In this document: positions 1 through 6,466 of the stretch, piece by piece
Position numbering within the stretch: position 1 is the stretch's first letter
How the letters are laid out: the number at the start of each line of letters is the position of its first letter
From: Desulfobacteraceae bacterium
GTDB taxonomy: Bacteria; Desulfobacterota; Desulfobacteria; Desulfobacterales; Desulfosarcinaceae
Direction: 5' to 3'
Length of the DNA stretch: 6,466 nucleotides
Assembly (NCBI GenBank): GCA_027025615.1
Contig: JALVQM010000106.1
Coordinates: 1 to 6,466, forward strand
Program-made: the position numbers and the translations under genes
Notes under the pieces: model-generated
What the model was told of the DNA's origin: nothing
The model's input: only the letters and a program-made list of their open reading frames with translations
Databases searched by the model: none

Positions 1-316
1 CTGAAATAACCATGTCCACTTCACCCTTTTTCAAAGCTGGCAAAAGCTGATTGAAGTCTTTTTTAACCAGCGACAACTCGACCCCCATGGCACTTGCCAT
101 GTAACGGGCCAGGTCAATGTCGAACCCGTCGATCATGCCATCTTTGGTAGTCATGTTAAGCGGCGGCATATTGGCCGAGGTTCCCACAACCAAGGCTCCG
201 CGTTTTTGAATTTTCTCAAGTGCCGCTGATTTCCCCACGGTACCGTGCATGGTAGAACACCCCACCATAAAAGCCAGCAAAGCTATGGCCAGCCCCAGCC
301 AAATCGATTTTCTCAT
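1..316 (-). CDS. Family 3 periplasmic solute-binding lipoprotein (partial, C-terminus off the left edge)
   Basis: The visible 105 residues are the N-terminus of an ABC-type substrate-binding protein of the amino-acid (SBP_bac_3) family. Residues 1-19 form a lipoprotein signal peptide (MRKS, then a hydrophobic stretch) ending in a lipobox-like MVGC; Cys20 would be lipidated, so the mature protein is probably membrane-tethered and faces the periplasm. The family pattern follows in order: LEKIQKRGALVVGT (33-46), MPPLN (50-54), then GFDIDLA at 64-70 with M73, A74 and M77 placed as in the family 3 signature, and an LLPALKKGEVDMVIS-type segment at 91-105. In this family such proteins capture amino acids or related small solutes for an inner-membrane permease. 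The ligand cannot be read from this fragment, and related domains also occur as sensor modules. The ATG is supported by GGAGGAA just upstream and by the signal peptide. About the last half to two thirds of the gene lies outside the window, so intactness is unknown. Confidence 0.9.
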   Translation of the reverse strand, partial: MRKSIWLGLAIALLAFMVGCSTMHGTVGKSAALEKIQKRGALVVGTSANMPPLNMTTKDGMIDGFDIDLARYMASAMGVELSLVKKDFNQLLPALKKGEVDMVIS

Positions 317-320
317 AGTC

Positions 321-327
321 TTCCTCC
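321..327 (-). promoter_or_regulatory. Ribosome binding site of the solute-binding protein gene
   Basis: On the minus strand GGAGGAA lies 4 nt before the ATG at 316-314; counted from the GGAGG core the gap is 6 nt. This strong Shine-Dalgarno fixes the start over the in-frame Met17 and Met23 codons, which would remove the signal peptide. Confidence 0.8.
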
Positions 328-453
328 GTTGTTAAATTTTACCGAATGAAACAGTTAAATGATTTTCCAATTAAAAGAAGCAGGCCCAGTCCGGATTAAT
401 GATATCGAGTGAAGCAAGGAGACAACAAATTGAATATATAATTTACATTGTTT

Positions 454-481
454 ACTATATACCATCACTTCGACTTGTCAA
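454..481 (-). promoter_or_regulatory. Sigma70-type promoter for the solute-binding protein gene
   Basis: Read on the minus strand: perfect -35 TTGACA (481-476), 16 nt spacer, -10 TATAGT (459-454, five of six matches to consensus). Transcription would start near 447, giving a leader of about 130 nt before the start codon at 316. The promoter lies downstream of the stop of the AsmA-like gene, so the binding protein can be expressed independently of it. The leader is AT-rich; I see no strong riboswitch-like fold or intrinsic terminator in it. Prediction from sequence only. Confidence 0.65.
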
Positions 482-528
482 CCGGACTAACCGACAGAAA
501 CATGCTTTGCTGATAATACCAATGTTAC

Positions 529-3500
529 TCAATGCCCGTAGCCATCCCTGTCTTCGACCGATTGTGTATCTGCACCAGGGGGTGTTTTGGGCAGGATGGG
601 TTGAATCAATTCAAAAGGCGCCTTCAGGGTTCGCTCCAGAATGCCCAGAACCCTGGTGCCGATTGCCTTGGGAGAAAGGGGTATAACCGTGGGATCATTT
701 ATGCTGCCGCTGATGCCAACCGGTATGGCAACCAGGGTGCCTTTTAATATCTTGCCTACAATCGGGGTATGGCTGATAATCCAATCAAGCGATTTGATCG
801 GTGAAACAAGCATGGTCAGATCAACTTTCCGATCCACCACGTTCATCTTGCCTTCACCGACTATGTTGATGGTTTCAGCCCTTATCCGGGCCTGTTCCAG
901 CAATATGTAGCTGCCTTTGAATGCAAGCCGGGCTTCAATGCTTTTGAAAGGCAGATCCCTGCTGCGCAAATCGGGAATATCACCGGTTACAAGTCGGTTG
1001 AGCTTGAGATATGCAATAAGGTTGGTAAAAAGGCCTGCTCTTCCCAGGTTGGATATCCGCCCCTGGGTCATATCGATCTTGATCAGGCCCTTTAAATTTT
1101 TGAATAATTGTTCCTGCGAACTCCCATTGGTTGTAATCCAGCCGTTTACGGCCATTTCAGCATCTATCCGCTCGGAAGTATCTTCGCCGACAAGACACCC
1201 CAAGGTATATTTCAGTTTAGTCCTGGCAATGGAAGGGTTCAAATTTAAACTCAACTGTCCGGGTGACCAATTTATTCCACCGGCAACTGAGATACCGCAA
1301 ACTTTGGCATTAACCAGGCGAATTGAAACTTTGGACCCATCAACGATGGCCATAGCTTCAACAGGCTCCAAATTGTAGTTTTCGTAAAGCAGCCGGTCGA
1401 ATTTAAAAGCAACAATTCCTTTAATTTTATAAAGAGGATGTGGCGCCGGTTTAGATTTATCTGCCGGCGTTGAAGGTTCAGAAACAAGCTTTAAAATTCT
1501 GTCAGCATGCACAACAGCGGCTTTGGTATCCAGATCAAGATACAATGCATCGGGTTTGAACACAATGCGCCCATCTATTTCAAAGCTGTCTCCCTGCCAC
1601 AGAATGTTTGCATTGTTTATCGCAATCCCGCCTTTGGTGCCGGATACGTGGGCTTGGGGGACCTGTAAACATCCATAATGCCCCAAGGGTAATGCTACCT
1701 TGAAAAATTCCAGATCACCGCTTAAAGTTGAAGCCTGCAGATTTTCAAAGTTTAAAACCAGCCGGCCCCGGCCTATCAATTCGCCTGCATAGTCCTTTTG
1801 TAGTCTCCACAACTTATCCAGGGTGTCCCGGGTCAAATTCCCGTTAAAACCGACTTTCCAATCATCGCTGTTAAATTGATGGCATACTTTGACAAGCGCT
1901 TTTGAAGTGCTGTCCTTGACAAACAGGCGCCTGACATCGAAGCCGGACCGGCTGGCAGCCGCCTCCAACTCCAGGACAACATCTCCGGCAAGCCCTGCTT
2001 CTACATTTACCTCAAATTGACCATTCTGGATTTCAAGATTCAGTCTGTTAAGCTTCAGGCCCTGGTCAATCCTCAGGCGGTCCGGCAATTTGAACCTGCT
2101 CTTTAACCAGTTGCCCAACTTCAGGCCAACTTTTCCATTTAAAGCCAGTTTTGCTTTTGGCGTGCCGCTTTGCAAATCACTTACTTCGCCTGCAAGCTCC
2201 AAAGCTGTTCCCATTGCCTCCAGCGACAGGCTGTTGACCGCAAGCTTTGCCTGGTCAACAACCAGCTCCGCCCTGGTAATATTCAAAGGCCCTGGCAGCA
2301 ATTGCGAGTCAAGCACCAATTGCTCTGTTCCTGCTTCAAGGTTGAATTCCCACTTTCCGGGTTCAAGCAAAGGACCGCCAAGTCTTAAAGCAGATACATC
2401 GATCCAGCCTTCAAATTTACGGATATCAAAATCAGATGCCAAATCCCGGAACAAGGGTATCTTCCATACGAAAAAATCATTACAATTCACACGCAGGCTG
2501 CCTTTATTTATATTGATCCAGGTTTTGCCGGACCAATCCAGCCTGCCGGCCAGACCAGTGAAACTATTTTGCCCCAGGCTGCCGGTAATCTGTCCAAACT
2601 CCAGTGAATTGTCGTTATAAACGACCTGTCCCTTTTCAATCAGTAACGTATCCGGCAACAGCTCATAGCCAACCTGGCAGGATAACTCGTCGGCCCGCAG
2701 CAGAACATGCCAGTCCCCTTCTGCCTGCCTGATTTCAAGATTTCCACTGGCCCGACCTTCTATGATTCGCACCCGCTGCAATTCCTCCAGAAAGCCCTCT
2801 GTCTCGACAAACTCTTTCAATACGCCGGGGATCTGGACAAGATTTGCCTCCAGGGCACAAAGCAGGCTGAAATCCATTTGGGAGGTATCCACCAGTGCGA
2901 GTTCCAAAATGCCGTCCCGGGCAACTGTGTCGCCCCATCTGGCAGTCAGGTTTTTTCCTTTCAACCTGCCATTTTCAATTGCAAAATTTCCGTTGATATC
3001 ATCCAGATCCCAATTCAGGGATGGGAGCAGCAAAGAACATTCAGATGCCTTTCCTTTTATTTTTAAATTCTTCCAGGAAAAAAGGTCATGCCAGTCAGCT
3101 GCCCGGCAGCCAAGTTCAAGATCCAGGATCCAGCCATCTTTCATCAAGGAAGAAAACTCCCTCAGCAATTCATTGGGGCCTATGGTTGCCAGCAGAATAC
3201 GGTAAATTCCCGCGATTTCAATTTTTTTGGCCCGGGCCGAAATTTCCGGATTGGCAAATTTTTGATCAAATCCTGAAATTATAATACCGGCCAGGTCCAG
3301 ACCCGGAGCAGCCGTCTTCAAAGCTTCAATATCTATCTTAAGTTTTCCGTCATTCAAACTTGCGCTAACAACGGCTTGCAGCTCTTTAACCGGGCAACTG
3401 CTCAGTCCTTGCCCGAGGACAAACCTGTCTGCTGCAACTTCCGATCTGATTGAAATCCTCCCGGTACCCTGGCTCGTGCCCCGTATATCAAGATCAAGTT

Positions 3501-4248
3501 TACCGGTTGCTATTTCCTTCCAAGCAGGCTCTATCTGTTCAGATACCAACTGGAGATCAAACCCCTTTACCTGTAAACGGCCTTGACCTTTCATACTGGC
3601 CACATCCAGGGCAAGTTTCAGTTTTATCTCTTTTGCAATTGCCGTTGTGGATTCAAGATTGAGCTGCAGGAATCCTTCCCGGCTAAGCTCCGCCTGCATA
3701 GCGATGATTTCAAACTTGTCCCTGATTCGATACCCTTCACTGAAAAGCAAGCTCCCGTTGTCAACACGAATCTTGATATCTGCCACCGGATAAGCTTCAG
3801 CCGGGATGCCTGAGCTTACCTTTGCGAGGAAAGAATTCAGATCTATATCTTTTAAAATCTTCTTTTGGCCCGGCTGTATCTGCAGCCGGACTGACGGCCT
3901 GTGCAAATGTACCGCGGCCAATCTTGGTTTACCCAACACGGTTGACAATAAATCCGGCCTCAACTTCATTTCACCGATCCGGCCTGTAGCCGCCCGTGGC
4001 ACGTCAAACCATACTTTGTGTAATGTCAAGGCCGGTAAAGGCAGCAGGGAAATACCGGCTCTATGGAAACCGAACTGCCCTCCAATTATAGTTTCAACCT
4101 TCTGTACCAACCATTCATGGGTCCTGTCGGTGTTGACCACCCAATCGGCCGACAAGACAATACCTGTCAAAAGGCCGATGCCGATGATCACCAGGACAGC
4201 AACTTTATTACCCAACCTGTTTCGGAAAACTCGATCATTCATGTTCAA
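529..4248 (-). CDS. Large AsmA/YhdP-family inner-membrane-anchored envelope protein
   Basis: A 1239-residue protein with a short basic N-terminus, one hydrophobic anchor (about residues 16-34, VAVLVIIGIGLLTGIV) and a very long region rich in short alternating hydrophobic/polar beta strands, so most of it should lie in the periplasm. The C-terminal part (about 1058-1210) has the AsmA-like C-terminal pattern: an IDMTQGRISNLG segment, an LFTNLIAYLKLN helix, a G-E-G-K-M-N-V strand followed by VDRKVDLTMLV, then HTPIVGKILKGTLVAIPVGI and the ending SGSINDPTVIPLSPKAIG. E. coli YhdP, of similar length, and its relatives TamB and YdbH are implicated in moving phospholipids between inner and outer membranes along a beta-groove; that role is inferred here from family and size. 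The hydrophilic tail after the last helix is short. TTG at 4248 is preferred because AAAAGGA ends 7 nt upstream; ATG at 4242 (Met3) is the alternative, with a 13 nt gap. An in-frame TAG lies a few codons upstream. No frameshift or internal stop. Subfamily assignment is less sure than the AsmA superfamily. Confidence 0.85.
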   Translation of the reverse strand: MNMNDRVFRNRLGNKVAVLVIIGIGLLTGIVLSADWVVNTDRTHEWLVQKVETIIGGQFGFHRAGISLLPLPALTLHKVWFDVPRAATGRIGEMKLRPDLLSTVLGKPRLAAVHLHRPSVRLQIQPGQKKILKDIDLNSFLAKVSSGIPAEAYPVADIKIRVDNGSLLFSEGYRIRDKFEIIAMQAELSREGFLQLNLESTTAIAKEIKLKLALDVASMKGQGRLQVKGFDLQLVSEQIEPAWKEIATGKLDLDIRGTSQGTGRISIRSEVAADRFVLGQGLSSCPVKELQAVVSASLNDGKLKIDIEALKTAAPGLDLAGIIISGFDQKFANPEISARAKKIEIAGIYRILLATIGPNELLREFSSLMKDGWILDLELGCRAADWHDLFSWKNLKIKGKASECSLLLPSLNWDLDDINGNFAIENGRLKGKNLTARWGDTVARDGILELALVDTSQMDFSLLCALEANLVQIPGVLKEFVETEGFLEELQRVRIIEGRASGNLEIRQAEGDWHVLLRADELSCQVGYELLPDTLLIEKGQVVYNDNSLEFGQITGSLGQNSFTGLAGRLDWSGKTWININKGSLRVNCNDFFVWKIPLFRDLASDFDIRKFEGWIDVSALRLGGPLLEPGKWEFNLEAGTEQLVLDSQLLPGPLNITRAELVVDQAKLAVNSLSLEAMGTALELAGEVSDLQSGTPKAKLALNGKVGLKLGNWLKSRFKLPDRLRIDQGLKLNRLNLEIQNGQFEVNVEAGLAGDVVLELEAAASRSGFDVRRLFVKDSTSKALVKVCHQFNSDDWKVGFNGNLTRDTLDKLWRLQKDYAGELIGRGRLVLNFENLQASTLSGDLEFFKVALPLGHYGCLQVPQAHVSGTKGGIAINNANILWQGDSFEIDGRIVFKPDALYLDLDTKAAVVHADRILKLVSEPSTPADKSKPAPHPLYKIKGIVAFKFDRLLYENYNLEPVEAMAIVDGSKVSIRLVNAKVCGISVAGGINWSPGQLSLNLNPSIARTKLKYTLGCLVGEDTSERIDAEMAVNGWITTNGSSQEQLFKNLKGLIKIDMTQGRISNLGRAGLFTNLIAYLKLNRLVTGDIPDLRSRDLPFKSIEARLAFKGSYILLEQARIRAETINIVGEGKMNVVDRKVDLTMLVSPIKSLDWIISHTPIVGKILKGTLVAIPVGISGSINDPTVIPLSPKAIGTRVLGILERTLKAPFELIQPILPKTPPGADTQSVEDRDGYGH

Positions 4249-4255
4249 GAGGTCA

Positions 4256-4262
4256 TCCTTTT
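4256..4262 (-). promoter_or_regulatory. Ribosome binding site that favours the TTG start of the AsmA-like gene
   Basis: On the minus strand AAAAGGA ends 7 nt before TTG (4248-4246) and 13 nt before the in-frame ATG (4242-4240). Normal spacing points to TTG; the protein differs by only two residues between the two choices. Confidence 0.5.
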
Positions 4263-4356
4263 CGCACTAAATTGCCCCCCATCGGCGATCAAGTCAAGCC
4301 ACTTAAAAACCGGTTCGGTCAAAGGCACTGCAAATGGGTCAAGCTTAACCAACACC

Positions 4357-4380
4357 GTTGCAAGCTGTCACCCTTGCAAC
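4357..4380. repeat. Perfect inverted repeat GTTGCAAG-N8-CTTGCAAC, candidate operator
   Basis: Two 8-bp arms, GTTGCAAG (4357-4364) and CTTGCAAC (4373-4380), are exact reverse complements separated by the 8-nt spacer CTGTCACC. Each arm contains the self-complementary core TTGCAA, so the element can also be read as two TTGCAA sites 16 bp apart. It sits between the divergent AsmA-like and kinase genes and ends 17 bp before the -35 of the kinase promoter, a usual place for an activator site. No T-run follows on either strand, which argues against a terminator. The binding protein is unknown. Confidence 0.55.
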
Positions 4381-4397
4381 AAGAATATCAATAATGG

Positions 4398-4426
4398 TTG
4401 ACACTCAAGCCCATTTATCCTTTAAT
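4398..4426 (+). promoter_or_regulatory. Sigma70-type promoter of the kinase/receiver operon
   Basis: Perfect -35 TTGACA (4398-4403), ideal 17 nt spacer, -10 TTTAAT (4421-4426, five of six matches). Transcription would start near 4433, leaving a leader of about 30 nt before the kinase ATG. With such a near-consensus promoter, substantial basal expression is expected unless a factor represses it. No equally good promoter was found for the opposite AsmA-like gene. Confidence 0.7.
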
Positions 4427-4454
4427 TTTGGCGCTTTTAATAATCCAATCCAAT

Positions 4455-4460
4455 GAGGTG
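4455..4460 (+). promoter_or_regulatory. Ribosome binding site of the histidine kinase gene
   Basis: GAGGTG at 4455-4460, within GAGGTGGT, lies immediately before ATG 4463; from the GAGG core the gap is 4 nt, slightly short but functional in many genes. It supports this ATG as the start. Confidence 0.65.
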
Positions 4461-4462
4461 GT

Positions 4463-5953
4463 ATGGATACCAACAAACAACAGGCATTGCTGCTCAAGGC
4501 GATGGAAGCCTTCAATCGCCGGGTATGTTTGATCTCGCCCGAATTCAAGCTGCTGGCTTCGACCGGTGTAGACCGTCTGTTGCCTGATGATTGCCAGATG
4601 CCCCATTGTTATGAATGCATCTACGGACGCAATGATGTGTGCGAAAATTGCCCTGCTGAAAAAGTATTGGCAAACGGCAGACCGGCAATGCGCGAGGTAA
4701 TTTCCTATTCAAAGCACCGTAGTGGAACTTTCTGCCTTTACGCATACCCAGTGCCTTCCAGCGGATCGATTGAAAGCATTGCGATCCTCAACTTTGACTT
4801 TCCGGCCCTGGAAGGCCTGGAAGAAGAACTGTCGCGATCCAATGCTTTTCTGCACAATCTGATCCAAAGCGCCTGTGACGGTGTCATTGCTGCCGACATG
4901 AACGGAAAAATCATAATATTCAATGATGCCGCCGCTCAAAGCACCGGTTATTCTGTGGAAGAAGCCCTGGCAACTTTAAACATCCGCGACTTTTACGAGG
5001 GTGACGGAGCAAAGGAGGTCATGCGGCGGTTGCGCAGTGAAGATTATGGTGGCAAGGGCAAGCTGAAAAAATTCAGAATTACCGCCCTTGGCAAAACCGG
5101 CGCCAAGATACCCATCAGCCTGTATGCAGCCATTATTTACGAAGGCGATAAAGAAATTGCAACCATCGGTTTTTTCCACGATTTACGAGAAACCATTCAC
5201 ATGCAGAAGAAGCTAGAAAAAACCCAAATGCAATTGCTTCAATCAGAGAAAATGGCCTCTCTCGGCAAACTGGCGGCCGGAGTCGCTCACCAGCTAAACA
5301 ATCCCTTGGGTTCCATCATCCTGTATACCAAGCTTATTCTTGAAGAATACGAACTGGAAAACGATTTGCGCGACGACCTGCAGCGCATCCTCAAAGACGC
5401 TCAGCGTTGCGGTACCACGGTACGTGAGTTGCTGGCTTTTGCCCGCCAGAACAAACAGCAAATACAACCGGTTAATATAAATCAGGTTATAGAACAAACC
5501 CTTTCCCTGGTGGTAAACCAGGCCCTGTTCCAAAATATAGCCATCAGGAAACACCTGGAACCTTTTCTTCCCGTAATAAAAGCCGACGGCCAGCAACTGA
5601 GCCATGTTTGCATGAATCTTTTTATCAACGCCGCCCAAGCCATTGACGGTCCGGGCACAATTGAAATCACAACCTCTATCAGTGCCACCAAAGACCGTAT
5701 TGTCATTAAAGTCAAAGATGACGGGCCAGGAATCCCGGAAGATGTTCTCAAGCATATTTTCGAGCCCTTTTTTACTACCAAAGAAGAAGGCAAGGGAACA
5801 GGCCTGGGCCTCAGTGTCGTTTTCAACATTATTGAAAATCATGGTGGCAACATTTGCGCCAAGAGCCGACCCGGAAAAGGAACAACTTTCATTATCGAAT
5901 TGCCGATCGCTTACGACAAGCCAAAAGGAGACGCGAATGCAACCCTTGGATGA
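4463..5953 (+). CDS. Cytoplasmic PAS-containing sensor histidine kinase with cysteine-rich N-terminal domain
   Basis: A 496-residue two-component sensor kinase with no signal peptide or membrane segment, so it should sense a cytoplasmic signal. Domains in order: a PAS-like N-terminal domain (about 1-115) with a cysteine cluster (C44, C49, C52, C60, C63, plus C22 and C91); a PAS domain (about 127-240, with DGVIAADMNGKIIIFN and a TGYSVEEAL segment); a helical linker (242-262); HisKA with SLGKLAAGVAHQLNNPL, phospho-accepting His276; and HATPase_c with N box (NLFINAAQAI, 385-394), DDGPGIP (419-425), IFEPFFTTK (432-440) and GKGTGLGLS (443-451). All ATP-binding boxes look intact, so it should autophosphorylate. 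Gln277 replaces the acidic residue usual after the His. Its partner is most likely the receiver protein encoded immediately downstream, whose start it overlaps by 17 nt. Cysteine clusters of the CY(x)nCxxCP kind occur in PAS proteins of anaerobes; redox, metal or Fe-S sensing is an inference. No specific gene name is justified. Confidence 0.93.
   Translation: MDTNKQQALLLKAMEAFNRRVCLISPEFKLLASTGVDRLLPDDCQMPHCYECIYGRNDVCENCPAEKVLANGRPAMREVISYSKHRSGTFCLYAYPVPSSGSIESIAILNFDFPALEGLEEELSRSNAFLHNLIQSACDGVIAADMNGKIIIFNDAAAQSTGYSVEEALATLNIRDFYEGDGAKEVMRRLRSEDYGGKGKLKKFRITALGKTGAKIPISLYAAIIYEGDKEIATIGFFHDLRETIHMQKKLEKTQMQLLQSEKMASLGKLAAGVAHQLNNPLGSIILYTKLILEEYELENDLRDDLQRILKDAQRCGTTVRELLAFARQNKQQIQPVNINQVIEQTLSLVVNQALFQNIAIRKHLEPFLPVIKADGQQLSHVCMNLFINAAQAIDGPGTIEITTSISATKDRIVIKVKDDGPGIPEDVLKHIFEPFFTTKEEGKGTGLGLSVVFNIIENHGGNICAKSRPGKGTTFIIELPIAYDKPKGDANATLG
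5925..5930 (+). promoter_or_regulatory. Ribosome binding site of the receiver-PAS gene, inside the kinase gene
   Basis: AAGGAG lies 6 nt before ATG 5937, within the last codons of the kinase. It selects this ATG and implies the two proteins are translated from one mRNA, with independent initiation and possible coupling by the overlap. Confidence 0.8.
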
Positions 5954-6466
5954 TCCCCTGACCATACTTGTAATAGATGATGAAAAGGGAATCAGGGACG
6001 GTGCTCAACGGATCCTGACCAAAATGGATTTTTCCGTAAAAACTGCCGGCCGAGGGGAAGAAGGCCTGGAAATCCTGGAAAACCATCCTGTCTCAATTAT
6101 TCTGTTAGACCTTAAAATGCCCGGCATGGACGGAATGGAGGTTCTAGAAAGGGTAAAACAGGAAAATCCAGAAATTCTGGTGATAGTAATTACCGGTTAT
6201 GCCACCATAGAAACCGCCATCGAAGCCATGAAAAGAGGCGCTTACGATTTTATTCCCAAACCATTCGAACCTGATCAACTCCGAATCGTGGTCAACCGGG
6301 CCAAGGAAAAGGTTCACCTCGAATTCCAGGCCAGAAAGCTGGAGCTTGAAAAACAGCGTACCTTGTCCGACCTGAACGCTGAACAAAGTCGCATCAGAAC
6401 CATTATCGATTCTTTACCCAATGGAGTCCTGGTAACAAATACCGAAGGCGTGGTTGTCTTTACCAA
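5937..6466 (+). CDS. Response regulator receiver domain joined to a PAS domain (partial, C-terminus off the right edge)
   Basis: The visible 176 residues begin with a complete CheY-like receiver (about 8-122). Key residues are present: acidic pair D14/D15 in ILVIDDE, phospho-acceptor D58 in LLDLKMPGMDG, T86 in VITGYAT, and K108 in FIPKPF. The kinase encoded just upstream is the likely phosphodonor. A charged helix (about 119-152) follows, probably a coiled coil, then the start of a PAS domain (RIRTIIDSLPNGVLVTNTEGVVVF, about 152-175, split here as RIRTIIDSLP and NGVLVTNTEG). No DNA-binding domain is visible. Receiver-coil-PAS openings are commonly followed by HisKA and HATPase_c, so this may be a second kinase in a relay, but a GGDEF, sigma54 AAA+ or other output cannot be excluded because the gene leaves the window. 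The frame is open to the edge. The start overlaps the kinase stop by 17 nt in a different frame. Confidence 0.9.
   Translation, partial: MQPLDDPLTILVIDDEKGIRDGAQRILTKMDFSVKTAGRGEEGLEILENHPVSIILLDLKMPGMDGMEVLERVKQENPEILVIVITGYATIETAIEAMKRGAYDFIPKPFEPDQLRIVVNRAKEKVHLEFQARKLELEKQRTLSDLNAEQSRIRTIIDSLPNGVLVTNTEGVVVFT

Noticed and set aside
398..430. Second promoter for the binding protein gene (TTGTTG-18-TATCAT on the minus strand)
   Set aside because: The -35 matches only three of six positions, and the upstream TTGACA-16-TATAGT is much better.
490..528. Possible terminator after the AsmA-like gene
   Set aside because: Only a weak quasi-palindrome around AAACATGCTTT is present, with no GC-rich stem or T-run on the minus strand.
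399..686. 95-codon plus-strand open frame starting in the 317-528 intergenic region
   Set aside because: Its second half is antisense to the AsmA-like C-terminus and its composition is not protein-like; it also runs over the minus-strand promoter.
2090..2620. Plus-strand open frames of up to 176 codons opposite the AsmA-like gene (also around 917-1378 and 3806-4270)
   Set aside because: Low-complexity, Ser/Pro/Phe-rich translations typical of the antisense of a beta-rich gene; no domain and no start signals.
4275..4280. Run of six C bases between the divergent genes
   Set aside because: Short homopolymer with no stem or motif around it; no support for a function.
5294..5965. A 223-codon open frame on the minus strand across the kinase core
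   Set aside because: It lies fully opposite conserved HisKA/HATPase_c motifs, its translation shows no recognisable domain, and no ribosome binding site or promoter supports it; an antisense shadow.

Overview
The window looks like bacterial chromosome of moderate GC from a Gram-negative. A large AsmA-family envelope protein, a lipoprotein-type solute-binding protein, and a cytoplasmic multi-domain histidine kinase with a translationally overlapping receiver-PAS gene together fit a deltaproteobacterial (Desulfobacterota-like) anaerobe. The phylum is an inference from protein style; there is no rRNA or other marker gene here.

Layout: (1) 1-316, minus strand: N-terminal third or so of a family 3 periplasmic solute-binding lipoprotein, cut by the left edge. 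(2) 317-528: intergenic, with a good sigma70-type promoter (454-481) and a leader of about 130 nt for that gene; no clear intrinsic terminator. (3) 529-4248, minus strand: one intact 1239-residue AsmA/YhdP-like protein with one N-terminal membrane anchor, probably starting at TTG. (4) 4249-4462: divergent intergenic region with a perfect 8-8-8 inverted repeat (4357-4380), a near-consensus promoter for the plus-strand genes (4398-4426) and three GTCAA direct repeats. (5) 4463-5953, plus strand: soluble histidine kinase with a cysteine-rich N-terminal domain, a PAS domain, HisKA and HATPase_c. (6) 5937-6466, plus strand: receiver domain, helical linker and the start of a PAS domain, cut by the right edge; it overlaps the kinase gene by 17 nt.

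How the genes fit together: the kinase and the receiver-PAS protein are almost certainly one operon and one signalling pathway. The receiver protein continues into a PAS domain rather than a DNA-binding domain, so it may be a second kinase or another signalling output. The AsmA-like protein and the binding protein both concern the envelope and run in the same direction, but the binding protein has its own promoter, so a functional link is not shown. No mobile element, CRISPR array, tRNA or rRNA was seen. The points most worth a second look are the CxxC/CxxC cluster in the kinase sensor domain, Gln in place of the usual acidic residue beside the phospho-accepting His, and the inverted repeat upstream of the kinase promoter. 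I did not find a clearly new multi-gene system.
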